The position numbers and the translations under genes were made by a program. Of a stretch of DNA of 64,000 bases, positions 24,080 to 32,387 are shown in pieces. Within the stretch, counting starts at the first letter, position 1. Each line of letters opens with the position of its first letter. The DNA is from Kineococcus rubinsiae (lineage in GTDB: Bacteria > Actinomycetota > Actinomycetes > Actinomycetales > Kineococcaceae), in the NCBI RefSeq assembly GCF_011839805.1, contig NZ_VWPY01000017.1, forward strand, positions 1 to 64,000, read 5' to 3'. The notes below the pieces were generated by a model, which worked only from the letters and a program-made list of their open reading frames with translations, did no database searches and was not told where the DNA came from.

Positions 24080-25500
24080 CCGAGGAACCACGTCCCGGGC
24101 TCGGCGAGGCGCTCGACGTCGTCCGGGCCCCAGGTCCCCTCGCGGTACGGCAGCACGGCCGGGCGGTGGTTCGAGAAGTCCTCGATCGCGGTCCACGCCG
24201 CGCGCAGCCCCTCGACGCCCGTGAACAGCGAGCGGTCGCCCGACAGCACGTGGTGGATGAGGTGCACGTAGGGCAGCGAGGCGTGCCGGCCGTCGATGCC
24301 GTCCAGCGGCAGCGTCGTGGTCGCCTGCGAGAGACCGCCTTCGACGCCGGGGGTGCGGACGGTGACGGCGACGTCGATCGCGCCGCCCTCGAGCAGGGAG
24401 AAGCTCACGCTCGTGGGCCGGCCGGCGACCTGCTCGCCCGCGTACGGGCCGTCGACCGGGGGCTTGAGCACCAGGGTGATGCGCTGCTCGTCGGCGGCCA
24501 TCTTCTTGCCCGAGCGCAGGAGGAAGGGGACGCCGGCCCAGGCGTCGTCGTCGATCCACAGCCGGCACGCGGCGAGGGTGTCGGTGACCGAGTCGTCCGG
24601 GACGCCGTCGATGTCGGTGTACCCCTCGAACTGCCCGAGCACGACCTCGTGCGGGTCCAGGGCGCGGAACCGGGTGAGGGCGGCGTCGCGGGCCTCCTGC
24701 AGCGCACCGGCGCTGAGGTCGGCCGGCGGGTGCAGCGCGACGGTCGCCGCCATCTGGAACAGGTGGGTGACGATCATGTCGAGGAAGGCGCCCGTGGCGT
24801 CGTAGAACGACGCGCGCTGGGCGACGTCCAGGGTCTCGGCGATGTCGATCTGCACCGCGGAGACGTGCTCGGCGTTCCAGATCGCGCTCAGCCACGGGTT
24901 GGCGAAGCGCGCGTGCACGATGTTCTGCACGGCCTCGAAGGCCAGGAAGTGGTCGATCCGGTAGACCTGCGCCTCGTCGAAGACGCGCTGCACCTCGGCG
25001 TCGAGCTCCTCGAAGGAGGCCAGCGACGTCCCGTAGGGCTTCTCGTAGACGACGCGCGAGCCCTCGACGAGGCCGTGGGTGTCCAGGGCCTTCGTCAGGT
25101 CCAGGAAGGCCCCCGGCGGGATGGCCAGGTAGTGCACCAGCTGGACGTCGGTGCCGAGCTCGCCGCGGGCCTCGCCCAGGACGTCGAGGAGGCTGCCCGG
25201 GTCGGCGGACTCGAAGCCGCCGCCGGCGAAGCGGAGGTTCTGCGAGAACTCCTCCCACGGCCCGTCGGACGGCTGGGGGCCGAACTCCTCCAGCGCCTCG
25301 CGCACGTGGGTCTTGAAGTCCTCGTGCGACTTGTCACCGCGGCCGTTGCCGACGATGAGCCACCGCTCGGGCAGCAGCCCCTGGCGGGCCAGGTCGAAGA
25401 AGGCGGGCAGGACGAGCCTGCGGGCGAGGTCCCCCGTGGCTCCGTACATGACGAAGATCGTCGGCGGGGACTGGTCCGGGGTCTGCGGCGTCGCGGTCAC
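24076..25500 (-). CDS. Glucose-6-phosphate dehydrogenase family protein, variant active site
   Basis: A 474-residue G6PDH-fold enzyme with the N-terminal dinucleotide motif (GATGDLARRLV), the EKPYG block and the RIDHF segment containing the conserved Asp-His pair. The catalytic His region MIVTHLFQM is also present. In canonical enzymes the signature reads RIDHYLGKE; here it is RIDHFLAFE, so the substrate-binding Lys is Phe. It may use another sugar or have altered affinity. Length is near family normal. The start is probably leaderless: TACCGT lies seven bases upstream. No other pentose-phosphate gene is adjacent. Confidence 0.82.
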   Translation of the reverse strand: MTATPQTPDQSPPTIFVMYGATGDLARRLVLPAFFDLARQGLLPERWLIVGNGRGDKSHEDFKTHVREALEEFGPQPSDGPWEEFSQNLRFAGGGFESADPGSLLDVLGEARGELGTDVQLVHYLAIPPGAFLDLTKALDTHGLVEGSRVVYEKPYGTSLASFEELDAEVQRVFDEAQVYRIDHFLAFEAVQNIVHARFANPWLSAIWNAEHVSAVQIDIAETLDVAQRASFYDATGAFLDMIVTHLFQMAATVALHPPADLSAGALQEARDAALTRFRALDPHEVVLGQFEGYTDIDGVPDDSVTDTLAACRLWIDDDAWAGVPFLLRSGKKMAADEQRITLVLKPPVDGPYAGEQVAGRPTSVSFSLLEGGAIDVAVTVRTPGVEGGLSQATTTLPLDGIDGRHASLPYVHLIHHVLSGDRSLFTGVEGLRAAWTAIEDFSNHRPAVLPYREGTWGPDDVERLAEPGTWFLG

Positions 25501-25507
25501 ACCCCGA

Positions 25508-25544
25508 ACGGTATTGCCCCCGCCCGCGTGCTGCCGGGTAGGGT
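25508..25544. promoter_or_regulatory. Back-to-back promoters for the G6PDH-like gene and the trp leader
   Basis: Minus strand: TACCGT (25508-25513) lies 7 nt before the G6PDH GTG. Plus strand: TAGGGT (25539-25544) lies 7 nt before the leader-peptide GTG, with TTGCCC (25514-25519) as a possible but wide-spaced -35. Both transcripts would be leaderless. Confidence 0.45.
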
Positions 25545-25551
25545 GCTGCCC

Positions 25552-25629
25552 GTGAACACCGCCCGCTCCGCCGCCCCCGCCCCGCGCGGGTCCCGCGGTG
25601 CGTGGTGGTGGGTGTCGGCGGTCGCCTGA
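25552..25629 (+). CDS. trpL: Tryptophan leader peptide
   Basis: A 25-codon ORF with three consecutive Trp codons (25603-25611, residues 18-20) five codons before its TGA. It stands 91 nt ahead of a TrpE-TrpG fusion. This is the classic design of a ribosome-mediated attenuator: stalling at Trp codons when charged tRNA-Trp is scarce favours an antiterminator. A comparable leader with three Trp codons has been described for an anthranilate synthase gene of Streptomyces venezuelae. The start is GTG, directly after a -10 box. Confidence 0.85.
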   Translation: MNTARSAAPAPRGSRGAWWWVSAVA

Positions 25630-25641
25630 CGCTCACCCGTC

Positions 25642-25674
25642 CCAGGTGCCCGCCTCGTCGCGGAGGCCACCTGG
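25642..25674 (+). promoter_or_regulatory. Candidate trp attenuator hairpin
   Basis: CCAGGT/ACCTGG (25642-25647, 25669-25674) with an inner GCCTC/GAGGC (25652-25656, 25663-25667) makes a two-part stem after the leader stop. A competing pairing is GGGTG (25610-25614, overlapping the Trp codons) with CACCC (25634-25638). There is no strong T tract. Confidence 0.6.
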
Positions 25675-25720
25675 ACCCTCCTCGACGACCGGTCACGCCG
25701 AACCCGCCGAGGAGAACCCC

Positions 25721-27694
25721 TTGACCAGCACGCCCCCCGCCGAAGCGCTCGTCGCCGGCCTGCTCGCCGCGCCCGAGCGCCCCTTCGCGCTGCTGCGGCG
25801 CCTCGACCCGCGCACGGGCTCCCCCGGCCCCGTCGAGGTCCTCACCGGGCCGGTCATCGAGGTCGAGCACCTCGCGGACGTCCCGCTGCCCACCGGGGCC
25901 GTCGCCGGCGGCCGCCGCGACGCCCTGGCCCTGGTGCCCTTCCGGCAGATCCGCGAGCGCGGCTTCGAGGTCCACGACGACGGCACCCCCCTGCTCGTGC
26001 TCCAGGTGGAGCAGGCGGAGGAGCTGGCCGTGGAGGACGCGCTGCGGGCGCTGCCCGACGAGGAGGTGCGGCTGCGCGACGTCGCGCCCGACCTCGACGA
26101 CGACGCCTACGCCGACGTGGTCCGCCGCATCATCGCCTCGGAGATCGCCGAGGGCTCCGGGGCCAACTTCGTCATCCGCCGCGACGTCGACGCCGTCATC
26201 GACGGGTTCTCCCCCGCCACCGCGCTCAGCCTGTTCCGCCGCCTCCTGGTCGCCGAGCAGGGCGCCTACTGGACGTTCGTCGTGCACACCGGCCGCCAGG
26301 CCGACGGCAGCGCGGGGCGCACCCTGGTCGGCGCCAGCCCCGAGGTCCACGTCCGGATGGCCCGCGGCGAGGTCGTCATGAACCCGATCAGCGGCACCTA
26401 CCGCTACCCCGCGACCGGCCCGGACGCCGACGGCATCGTGGAGTTCCTCACCGACCCCAAGGAGGTCGAGGAGCTGTTCATGGTGGTCGACGAGGAGCTC
26501 AAGATGATGTGCTCCGTCGGCGACCTCGGCGGCACCGTCCACGGTCCGTACCTGCGGGAGATGGCGAACCTCGCCCACACCGAGTTCGAGATCCGCGGCC
26601 AGAGCACCCTGGACTCCCGGGAGGTGCTGCGCCAGACCATGTTCGCGGCCACCGTGACGGGCAGCCCGCTGCAGAGCGCCTGCCGGGTGATCCGCCGCTT
26701 CGAGCCCTCGGGGCGCGGCTACTACGCCGGGGCGCTGGCGCTGCTGGGCCGCGACGCCGACGGCGCGCAGACGCTCGACTCCCCCATCCTCATCCGCACG
26801 GCCGACGTCCGGCCCGACGCCGACGGCACCGGCCGCGTCCGCGTCTCCGTGGGCGCCACGCTGGTGCGCGGCTCCACCCCCGAGGGGGAGGTCGCGGAGA
26901 CGCACGCCAAGTCCGCGGGCGTCCTGCGCGCGCTCGGGGCCCTGCCGCCGCTGCAGCGCGCGACCGACGCCTCGGGGGCCCCGGCGCGCCGGGTGCCGCT
27001 CGCCGCGGACCCGCGGGTCGCCGGCCTGCTCGCCTCCCGCCGCGACCGGCTCGCGCGGTTCTGGCTGGAACCGCAGGCGCAGACGGCCGGCAGCGCCCTG
27101 GGCGACGCGCTCGTCGTCGACGCCGAGGACACGTTCACGTCGATGCTCGTGCACCTGCTGGCCTCCGCCGGCCTGCGCGCCCGCGTCGTGCGCTACGACG
27201 ACCCGGCGCTGGACGCGGAGATCGCCGCGCACCGCGGCCTGGTCGTGCTCGGCCCCGGGCCCGGTGACCCCGAGGACGCCTCCGACCCGCGGATCGCCCG
27301 CCTGCAGGGTCTCGCGCAGCAGCTCGCCGCGGCGGCGCAGTCGGGCGGCAACCCCGTCCTCGGGCTGTGCCTGGGTCACCAGCTGCTCTCCGGGACGCTC
27401 GGACTCCCGCTGCGCCGCAAGGACGCCCCGCACCAGGGGACGCAGCTGGAGGTCGACGTGTTCGGCCGACCGGCCACCGTGGGGTTCTACAACTCCTTCA
27501 CCGCGCGCGTCGACGCAGGCAGCGTCGCGGACCTGCGCGAGCGCGGCGTCGAGGTGAGCGAGGGCCCGGCCGGCGAGGTCGTCGCCGTGCGCGGCCCGGG
27601 TTTCGCGGGCATCCAGTTCCACCCCGAGTCCGTCCTCACCCTGGAGGGCCCGGAGGTCCTGCGCCGCGTCGTGGAACCGCTGCTGACGCGGTAA
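25721..27694 (+). CDS. Fused anthranilate synthase (TrpE-TrpG type)
   Basis: Converts chorismate and glutamine to anthranilate, or an aminodeoxyisochorismate-type product. The 657-residue fusion has a chorismate-binding domain (about 130-430; GTYRYPATGPDAD and the EELKMMCSVGDLGG region) joined to a class I glutamine amidotransferase domain (about 460-657). The nucleophile Cys550 lies in GLCLGHQ, and His634 and Glu636 in FHPES. The start is TTG at 25721, fixed by GAGGAGA six bases before it. The fused form resembles PhzE-like and actinobacterial anthranilate synthases; the Trp-codon leader argues for a tryptophan-linked role. Confidence 0.9.
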   Translation: MTSTPPAEALVAGLLAAPERPFALLRRLDPRTGSPGPVEVLTGPVIEVEHLADVPLPTGAVAGGRRDALALVPFRQIRERGFEVHDDGTPLLVLQVEQAEELAVEDALRALPDEEVRLRDVAPDLDDDAYADVVRRIIASEIAEGSGANFVIRRDVDAVIDGFSPATALSLFRRLLVAEQGAYWTFVVHTGRQADGSAGRTLVGASPEVHVRMARGEVVMNPISGTYRYPATGPDADGIVEFLTDPKEVEELFMVVDEELKMMCSVGDLGGTVHGPYLREMANLAHTEFEIRGQSTLDSREVLRQTMFAATVTGSPLQSACRVIRRFEPSGRGYYAGALALLGRDADGAQTLDSPILIRTADVRPDADGTGRVRVSVGATLVRGSTPEGEVAETHAKSAGVLRALGALPPLQRATDASGAPARRVPLAADPRVAGLLASRRDRLARFWLEPQAQTAGSALGDALVVDAEDTFTSMLVHLLASAGLRARVVRYDDPALDAEIAAHRGLVVLGPGPGDPEDASDPRIARLQGLAQQLAAAAQSGGNPVLGLCLGHQLLSGTLGLPLRRKDAPHQGTQLEVDVFGRPATVGFYNSFTARVDAGSVADLRERGVEVSEGPAGEVVAVRGPGFAGIQFHPESVLTLEGPEVLRRVVEPLLTR

Positions 27695-27703
27695 ACGACG
27701 GAA

Positions 27704-27744
27704 CGGTCGTGAACGCCCCCGCGCGCGGGCGGCGTCCACGACCG
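27704..27744. terminator. Bidirectional terminator hairpin
   Basis: CGGTCGTG (27704-27711) pairs with CACGACCG (27737-27744), with inner ACGCC/GGCGT. It lies between the convergent trpEG and HNH genes. Confidence 0.65.
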
Positions 27745-27796
27745 GCAGCGGGACTCGCGCCGCTCCAGCGCGACCACCGTCCACGTCCGGACGTGG

Positions 27797-29245
27797 CTAC
27801 GCGGGATCTCCGGCGCGCAGGGCCGTGGCCAGCTCTCGGGTGAGTCGACGATCCGCCGGATAGGTGTTGTGAACCCAGGGCTGCGGTACGGGGTTCTCCG
27901 GCCACCGAGGGTCGCGGTGGATCCAGCGAGCTTCGACGGTGCGATCCGGACGGAGCCGAACCTCCAGGTGGCGGGCGTGCCAGCTGCGGTGGTGCGTCGG
28001 GCACAGCAGGACCATCGTGTCGAGGTCGCTCGTGCCGCCGTCCTCCCACGCGGGGAAGTGGTGCGCTTCGCACGCCCACGGGGCGGTCGTGCAGCCCGGA
28101 GCAGCGCAACCACCATCACGGACCGCGAGGGCGGTCCGCTGGCTTCGCGTGGCCAGACGGGTGCTGCGACCGAGGTCCAGGACTGCACCGGCAGGAGCCG
28201 TCAGAACGCGCTGGAACGTCGCATCGCAGACCAGGTAGCCCAGGGTCGCGGTGGAGACCGGCCCGAAACCCTCTGCAGCGCCGCTGGTGTGTGCCGTGCG
28301 GTGTTGCACTGCCGCCTGCACGTCCGCCACCGTCGCGACCACCGAGACCCGTGCGGTCTCGGCCAAGGCCGGCTCCGAGACGGCCGCGCCGCGCTGCACG
28401 AGGGTGACGAAGGCGTCGGCGTCGCGTTGCCGCTTCGAGCGGGGGTCGCGCACCCGTTCACCGTCTTCGGTGACCTGTGCCGGCAGAGGAGCCGATGCAG
28501 CGTTGAGCGCCTGCCTCACGATCACGGTCGCCGTCTCGTCCAGGTCCACCGTGACCCGGCACGTGCCGTCGCTGAGTGAGCCGAACACGAGTCCGCGTCG
28601 GCTGGCTGCGTCGGGGTCGTGGAAGGCCCGGTCCTCGTGGTCGGGATCGATCGTGAGGACCAGCTCGCGCGCCAAATGGGCGGCCACACCCGGGCTGTAC
28701 CTCGCGGCGTTGCGGGTGAGGTGGGCGTCCAGGAGTTCTGCGGTGCGGTGCTCCACGACTTCACCTGTGACCACATCGGTCAGGGTTGTCATCCCCCGCC
28801 GGGTGGTGGTCGGGATCCGACCGAGGGCGGTGACGGCGACGTCCAGGTGGGCGCGTGAAGCCTCGCCCGCGGCGAGGGCGTCACCGAGGTGCTGCAACGC
28901 GCCTCGGTCCCCGTCGACCCCACCGATCCGCCCGTCCCAGGTCACCGACGGATCCGTGACCTTCGCGGCCTCCACATCACGCCGGGCCTGACCGCGCGGC
29001 AGTCGGTTCGGGGCGCACGCCAGGAAGGTCGCCACCTCCGACGAGGGAGACCCGACCTCGCCCAGGACTCGCAAGAGGTGCAGGTAGGCCGCGTCTGCCT
29101 GGTGCCGCACCCTCAGGAAGGAGGTCACCGCGTCCTGCGCAGAGGTCACCGAGAAGGTCGAGGCCGTGCTCTCCAGCACCTCCGACAGCGCCGACCGCAG
29201 CGCTGCGAGCGACTGCTCCAGCGGCTGCCCATCGGTCCACGTCAT
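27797..29245 (-). CDS. DUF222-HNH endonuclease domain protein (13E12-repeat type)
   Basis: A 482-residue protein: a DUF222 region covers most of the chain and an HNH nuclease domain sits near residues 385-435. There, two cysteines in CAAPGC precede CEAHH, with a final LCPTHHRSWH. This family is often multicopy in actinobacteria (13E12 repeats) and sometimes mobile. A perfect SOS box stands between its -10 box and the start, so it should be DNA-damage inducible. It uses a less GC-biased composition than its neighbours, consistent with acquisition. Whether it cuts DNA is not shown. Confidence 0.88.
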   Translation of the reverse strand: MTWTDGQPLEQSLAALRSALSEVLESTASTFSVTSAQDAVTSFLRVRHQADAAYLHLLRVLGEVGSPSSEVATFLACAPNRLPRGQARRDVEAAKVTDPSVTWDGRIGGVDGDRGALQHLGDALAAGEASRAHLDVAVTALGRIPTTTRRGMTTLTDVVTGEVVEHRTAELLDAHLTRNAARYSPGVAAHLARELVLTIDPDHEDRAFHDPDAASRRGLVFGSLSDGTCRVTVDLDETATVIVRQALNAASAPLPAQVTEDGERVRDPRSKRQRDADAFVTLVQRGAAVSEPALAETARVSVVATVADVQAAVQHRTAHTSGAAEGFGPVSTATLGYLVCDATFQRVLTAPAGAVLDLGRSTRLATRSQRTALAVRDGGCAAPGCTTAPWACEAHHFPAWEDGGTSDLDTMVLLCPTHHRSWHARHLEVRLRPDRTVEARWIHRDPRWPENPVPQPWVHNTYPADRRLTRELATALRAGDPA

Positions 29246-29251
29246 GTTCGC

Positions 29252-29274
29252 ATCCTACTCGAACGTGTGTTCGA
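29252..29274 (-). promoter_or_regulatory. SOS (LexA) box and -10 of the HNH gene
   Basis: TCGAACGTGTGTTCGA (29259-29274) is a perfect match to the actinobacterial LexA consensus TCGAAC-N4-GTTCGA. The -10 TAGGAT lies at 29252-29257, six bases before the ATG. LexA would sit in the promoter spacer. Confidence 0.85.
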
Positions 29275-29524
29275 ACGATAGCGAACCCTCTGTGCTGCAA
29301 CGGTTCCACAACAGGGCGTGGCTGTCCCATCGTGGAGACTCGTCCTGTCGACGACGCCGAGGAGGCGGGTCCGACGCAGGCAGCTGAGGCACCCGGCGGA
29401 CGGCCACCGTCAGAGGCGGTAGTCGGGACCGCGACTCGAACCAAGGGGCCTCGAGCAGCGGACCCCGAAGCGCCTCCCGTCCGGCGACCGACAACACCAC
29501 CGCGGGCGCCGCGTGGCAGCCGGC

Positions 29525-30130
29525 TCACTCCGTGGTGGGGCGCGTCGCCTTCTGCGGGTAGATCGTCTCGCCGCGGGCGAGCATCGCCACGAAACCGGCG
29601 ATCTTGCGCTCCCGGGTCTCGGCCCTCTTCACGGCGCCGACGCGGTGGACCAGCGCGAACCGGTTCGTCTTCGTCAGCACGTCGAACATCGCCTGGGCCG
29701 CCGGGTCGGCGGCGATCGCGGCCGCGAAGTCCGCCGGGACCTCGGACTCCGACGGCGGCGCGTACGCCGCGGCCCACCGGCCGTCCGCCCGGGCGGCCTC
29801 CACCGCGGCCAGGCCGGCGGGGCGCATGAGGCCCGCCGCCTCCAGCCGGGCCACGTTCGCGACGTTGCGCTGCGACCAGGAGCTCCGCCGTCCCCGCGGG
29901 GTGAACCGGATCGACGACGTCTCCTCATCGCGCTTGCGGCCCTGCCCGTCGATCCACCCGAAGCACAGCCCCTCGTCCACGGCCTGCTGCCACGTCAGCG
30001 TGGTCGTGGTGCCGCCCTTGCGGGTGAGCGCCAGCCACACCCCGGGTGACGTGGCGTGGTGCTCGGCCAGCCAGTGCCGCAACGCCTGCGCGTCGGCGAC
30101 CACGAGCTCCGCCAGCTCGGCCGGGCTCAC
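29525..30130 (-). CDS. YdeI/OmpD-associated family protein
   Basis: A 201-residue soluble protein of the YdeI/OmpD-associated family. Family signatures include WLAEHHATSPGVWLALTRK near the start, LCFGWIDGQGRKRDEE in the middle and the C-terminal KRAETRERKIAGFVAML. The biochemical role is unknown. The GTG overlaps the stop of the response-regulator gene by 4 nt, so it is the third gene of that operon. The 279 bp between it and the HNH start hold only the SOS promoter; I see no other gene there. Confidence 0.83.
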   Translation of the reverse strand: MSPAELAELVVADAQALRHWLAEHHATSPGVWLALTRKGGTTTTLTWQQAVDEGLCFGWIDGQGRKRDEETSSIRFTPRGRRSSWSQRNVANVARLEAAGLMRPAGLAAVEAARADGRWAAAYAPPSESEVPADFAAAIAADPAAQAMFDVLTKTNRFALVHRVGAVKRAETRERKIAGFVAMLARGETIYPQKATRPTTE

Positions 30131-30843
30131 GTCGGCTCCTGCCCCGGCGTCACCAGGCCCGTCTCGTAGCCGAGGACGACGGCCTGCACCCGGTCGCGCA
30201 GGCCGAGCTTGGTGAGGATCCGGCTGACGTGGGTCTTCGTCGTCTGCTCGGCGATGAACAGCTCGCCCGCGATCTCCTGGTTCGACAGCCCCCGCGCGAT
30301 CAGCACGAACACCTCGCGCTCGCGGGGCGTGAGGTCGGCGAGCCGGGAGGGTTCCGCAGGGGGCCGGGCCCGCGTCGAGACGAAGTGCTCGATGAGGCGC
30401 CGGGTGATCCCCGGGGCCAGCAGCGAGTCCCCGGCCGCGACGGCGCGGACCGCGTCCAGCAGGGCCTGCGGCGTCGCGTCCTTGAGCAGGAACCCGCTCG
30501 CGCCGGCCCGCAGCGCCTCAAAGACGTAGTCGTCGATGTCGAACGTCGTGAGGATGAGGATCCGGGGCCGCTCCGCGCCCCCGCGACCGTCCCCGGACGC
30601 CTCGCCCTCCACCTCGTCGGGGAAGTCGGCGAGGATGCGGCGGGTCGCCTCCAGCCCGTCGAGCACGGGCATCCGCACGTCCATGAGGACGACGTCGGGC
30701 CGCGTGGCCCGCACGACCTCCACAGCCTGCGCCCCGTCGGCGGCCTCGCCCACGACCTCGACGTCGGGCTGCGCGGCGAGCAGCGCCCCGAACCCGGCCC
30801 GGATCATCGCCTGGTCGTCCACCACGACGGCCCTGATGCTCAC
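30127..30843 (-). CDS. NarL/LuxR-family response regulator
   Basis: A 238-residue two-component regulator. The receiver domain (1-135) has the phosphoacceptor Asp55 (LMDVRMP) and the conserved Lys in FLLKDA. A LuxR helix-turn-helix occupies about 170-230 (LTPREREVFVLIARGLSNQEIA). An unusual Gly/Glu-rich insertion of about 16 residues interrupts the receiver after residue 75. The start GTG 30841-30843 fits the family N-terminus; a GTG nine bases upstream is possible. It is paired with the histidine kinase upstream. Confidence 0.92.
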   Translation of the reverse strand: MSIRAVVVDDQAMIRAGFGALLAAQPDVEVVGEAADGAQAVEVVRATRPDVVLMDVRMPVLDGLEATRRILADFPDEVEGEASGDGRGGAERPRILILTTFDIDDYVFEALRAGASGFLLKDATPQALLDAVRAVAAGDSLLAPGITRRLIEHFVSTRARPPAEPSRLADLTPREREVFVLIARGLSNQEIAGELFIAEQTTKTHVSRILTKLGLRDRVQAVVLGYETGLVTPGQEPT

Positions 30844-30874
30844 GGCGTCCACCGCTCCCCGACGACCCGGTCGC

Positions 30875-32257
30875 TCACGACCCGCCCCCTCGCTCGTGCG
30901 GGTGCAGCGGGATCTCCGCCAGCACCGAGAAACCTCCGTCGTCGGTGGGGCCGCACGCCACGGACCCGCCGAGCAGGACCGCCCGCTCCCGCATGCCGAC
31001 CAGCCCGTGGCCGCCGTCGTCGAGCTCACCCACCGTCTCGCCGCTGCCCGCGGCCGGGGGGCCGTTGCGGACCGAGACGACGACGCGGCGCCGCCCCGCC
31101 TCCCCCAGCAGGTGCAGCCGGACGTCCACGTGGGCGCCGTGCGCGTGCCGCACCACGTTGGCGAGCGCCTCCTGCACGATGCGGTGCACCACGAGGCCCA
31201 CCGAGGACGGCAGCTCGGTGCGGCGCAGCGCCTCCGCCACCTCGACGTCGACGACGCAGCCGGCGCGGCGGGCCCCGGCGGCCAGCCCCTCGACGTCGGC
31301 GAGCCCCGGCTGCGGCGTCAGCGGCGACGTCCCGGACTCCTCGCGCAGCACCCCGAGCAGCGTCCGCATCTCCCGCAGCGCCGTGCGGGCCTGCGCGGCG
31401 ATGTCGTCGAACTCGGCGCGCACCGTGTCGTCGAGACCGGGGATCCGGTAGGTGGCCGTCGTGGCCTGCACCTGGACCACGGACATGCTGTGGGCCACCA
31501 CGTCGTGCAGCTCCCGGGCGATGCGGTTGCGCTCCTCGACCACGACCCGGCGCGACTGCTCCAGCTCGGTCGCCCGGCGGTACGCCGCGAGCTGCATGCG
31601 CGTGGTGATGCGGGCCCCGATCGCCACGGACAGCACGAGCACCAGCGCGGAGTTCGAGCTGTAGACCACCAGGTCGGCGCCGTGGCTCGCGGCCCCGCGG
31701 CTGCCGACGTGCGGGCCCATGAACTCGGCGACGCCGATGGACAGCAGGATGCTCGACCACCACGTGAACAACCCGAGCCGGCCGAACCCCCGCAGCCCCA
31801 GCACGGCGATGACCGAGCAGGACGCGAGCAGGCTGGTCACCGACCACGGCCACGGCCACTCCCCCGGCGCCGACACGACCGGCAGCAGCACGGACGTGGC
31901 GAGCAGCAGGCCCACGGCCACCGACGGCCGCCGCACCGCGAGCGGGATCGACACCACCTGCAGCGTCGTCAGCACGAAGGACAGCGCGAGCGGGACCTCG
32001 TACAGCTCACCGGTCACGGGCACGCCGACGCAGAGCAGGACGATGGCCAGGCCGATCGGGACCGGCCACGGGAAGAGGGTGGCCAGGAACGCCTCGCGGC
32101 GCGCACGCAGCAGCTCGCGGTTCTCGGCCCGCGCGGCGCGCCAGTCGTGCAGCCGCTCGGCCGTGCTCGGGCGCAGCGCGCGCTCGCGGGCCCGGGCCGC
32201 GCGCGCCTCGGGCGAGCGGCGGCGCGGCAGCGTCGTGAAGGTCGACCGCCCAGCCAC
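30875..32257 (-). CDS. Sensor histidine kinase (HisKA_3 family)
   Basis: A 460-residue membrane kinase. An Arg-rich N-terminal stretch of 60 residues precedes about five or six membrane helices (65-220). The dimerisation/phosphoacceptor domain carries His251 in ARELHDVVAHS. The ATP-binding domain ends with GHGLVGMRERAVLLGG. There is no large extracytoplasmic loop, so it probably senses membrane state or an intramembrane signal. It phosphorylates the adjacent NarL-type regulator. Confidence 0.9.
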   Translation of the reverse strand: MAGRSTFTTLPRRRSPEARAARARERALRPSTAERLHDWRAARAENRELLRARREAFLATLFPWPVPIGLAIVLLCVGVPVTGELYEVPLALSFVLTTLQVVSIPLAVRRPSVAVGLLLATSVLLPVVSAPGEWPWPWSVTSLLASCSVIAVLGLRGFGRLGLFTWWSSILLSIGVAEFMGPHVGSRGAASHGADLVVYSSNSALVLVLSVAIGARITTRMQLAAYRRATELEQSRRVVVEERNRIARELHDVVAHSMSVVQVQATTATYRIPGLDDTVRAEFDDIAAQARTALREMRTLLGVLREESGTSPLTPQPGLADVEGLAAGARRAGCVVDVEVAEALRRTELPSSVGLVVHRIVQEALANVVRHAHGAHVDVRLHLLGEAGRRRVVVSVRNGPPAAGSGETVGELDDGGHGLVGMRERAVLLGGSVACGPTDDGGFSVLAEIPLHPHERGGGS

Positions 32258-32387
32258 GTCCGTCCCCCTCCGCCGTGCCGCCCCCGTGACCTCCGGGAGT
32301 GCGACGGTACCCGCGGCACCCGCACGGGTGGCGACCCCTTCCCGGCCCGGGACCTGCCACTAGGGTCGAAGCGGGGGGAAGCGGTTC

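Noticed and set aside
27797-29245. The HNH gene as an inserted mobile element with target-site repeats
   Set aside because: No flanking direct or inverted repeats could be found by eye; only the family affiliation suggests mobility.
29433-29446. A GGTTCGAGTC stretch (minus strand) resembling a tRNA T-loop near the HNH gene
   Set aside because: No T-stem pairing and no acceptor or anticodon arms can be built around it, so no tRNA or attachment-site remnant can be claimed.
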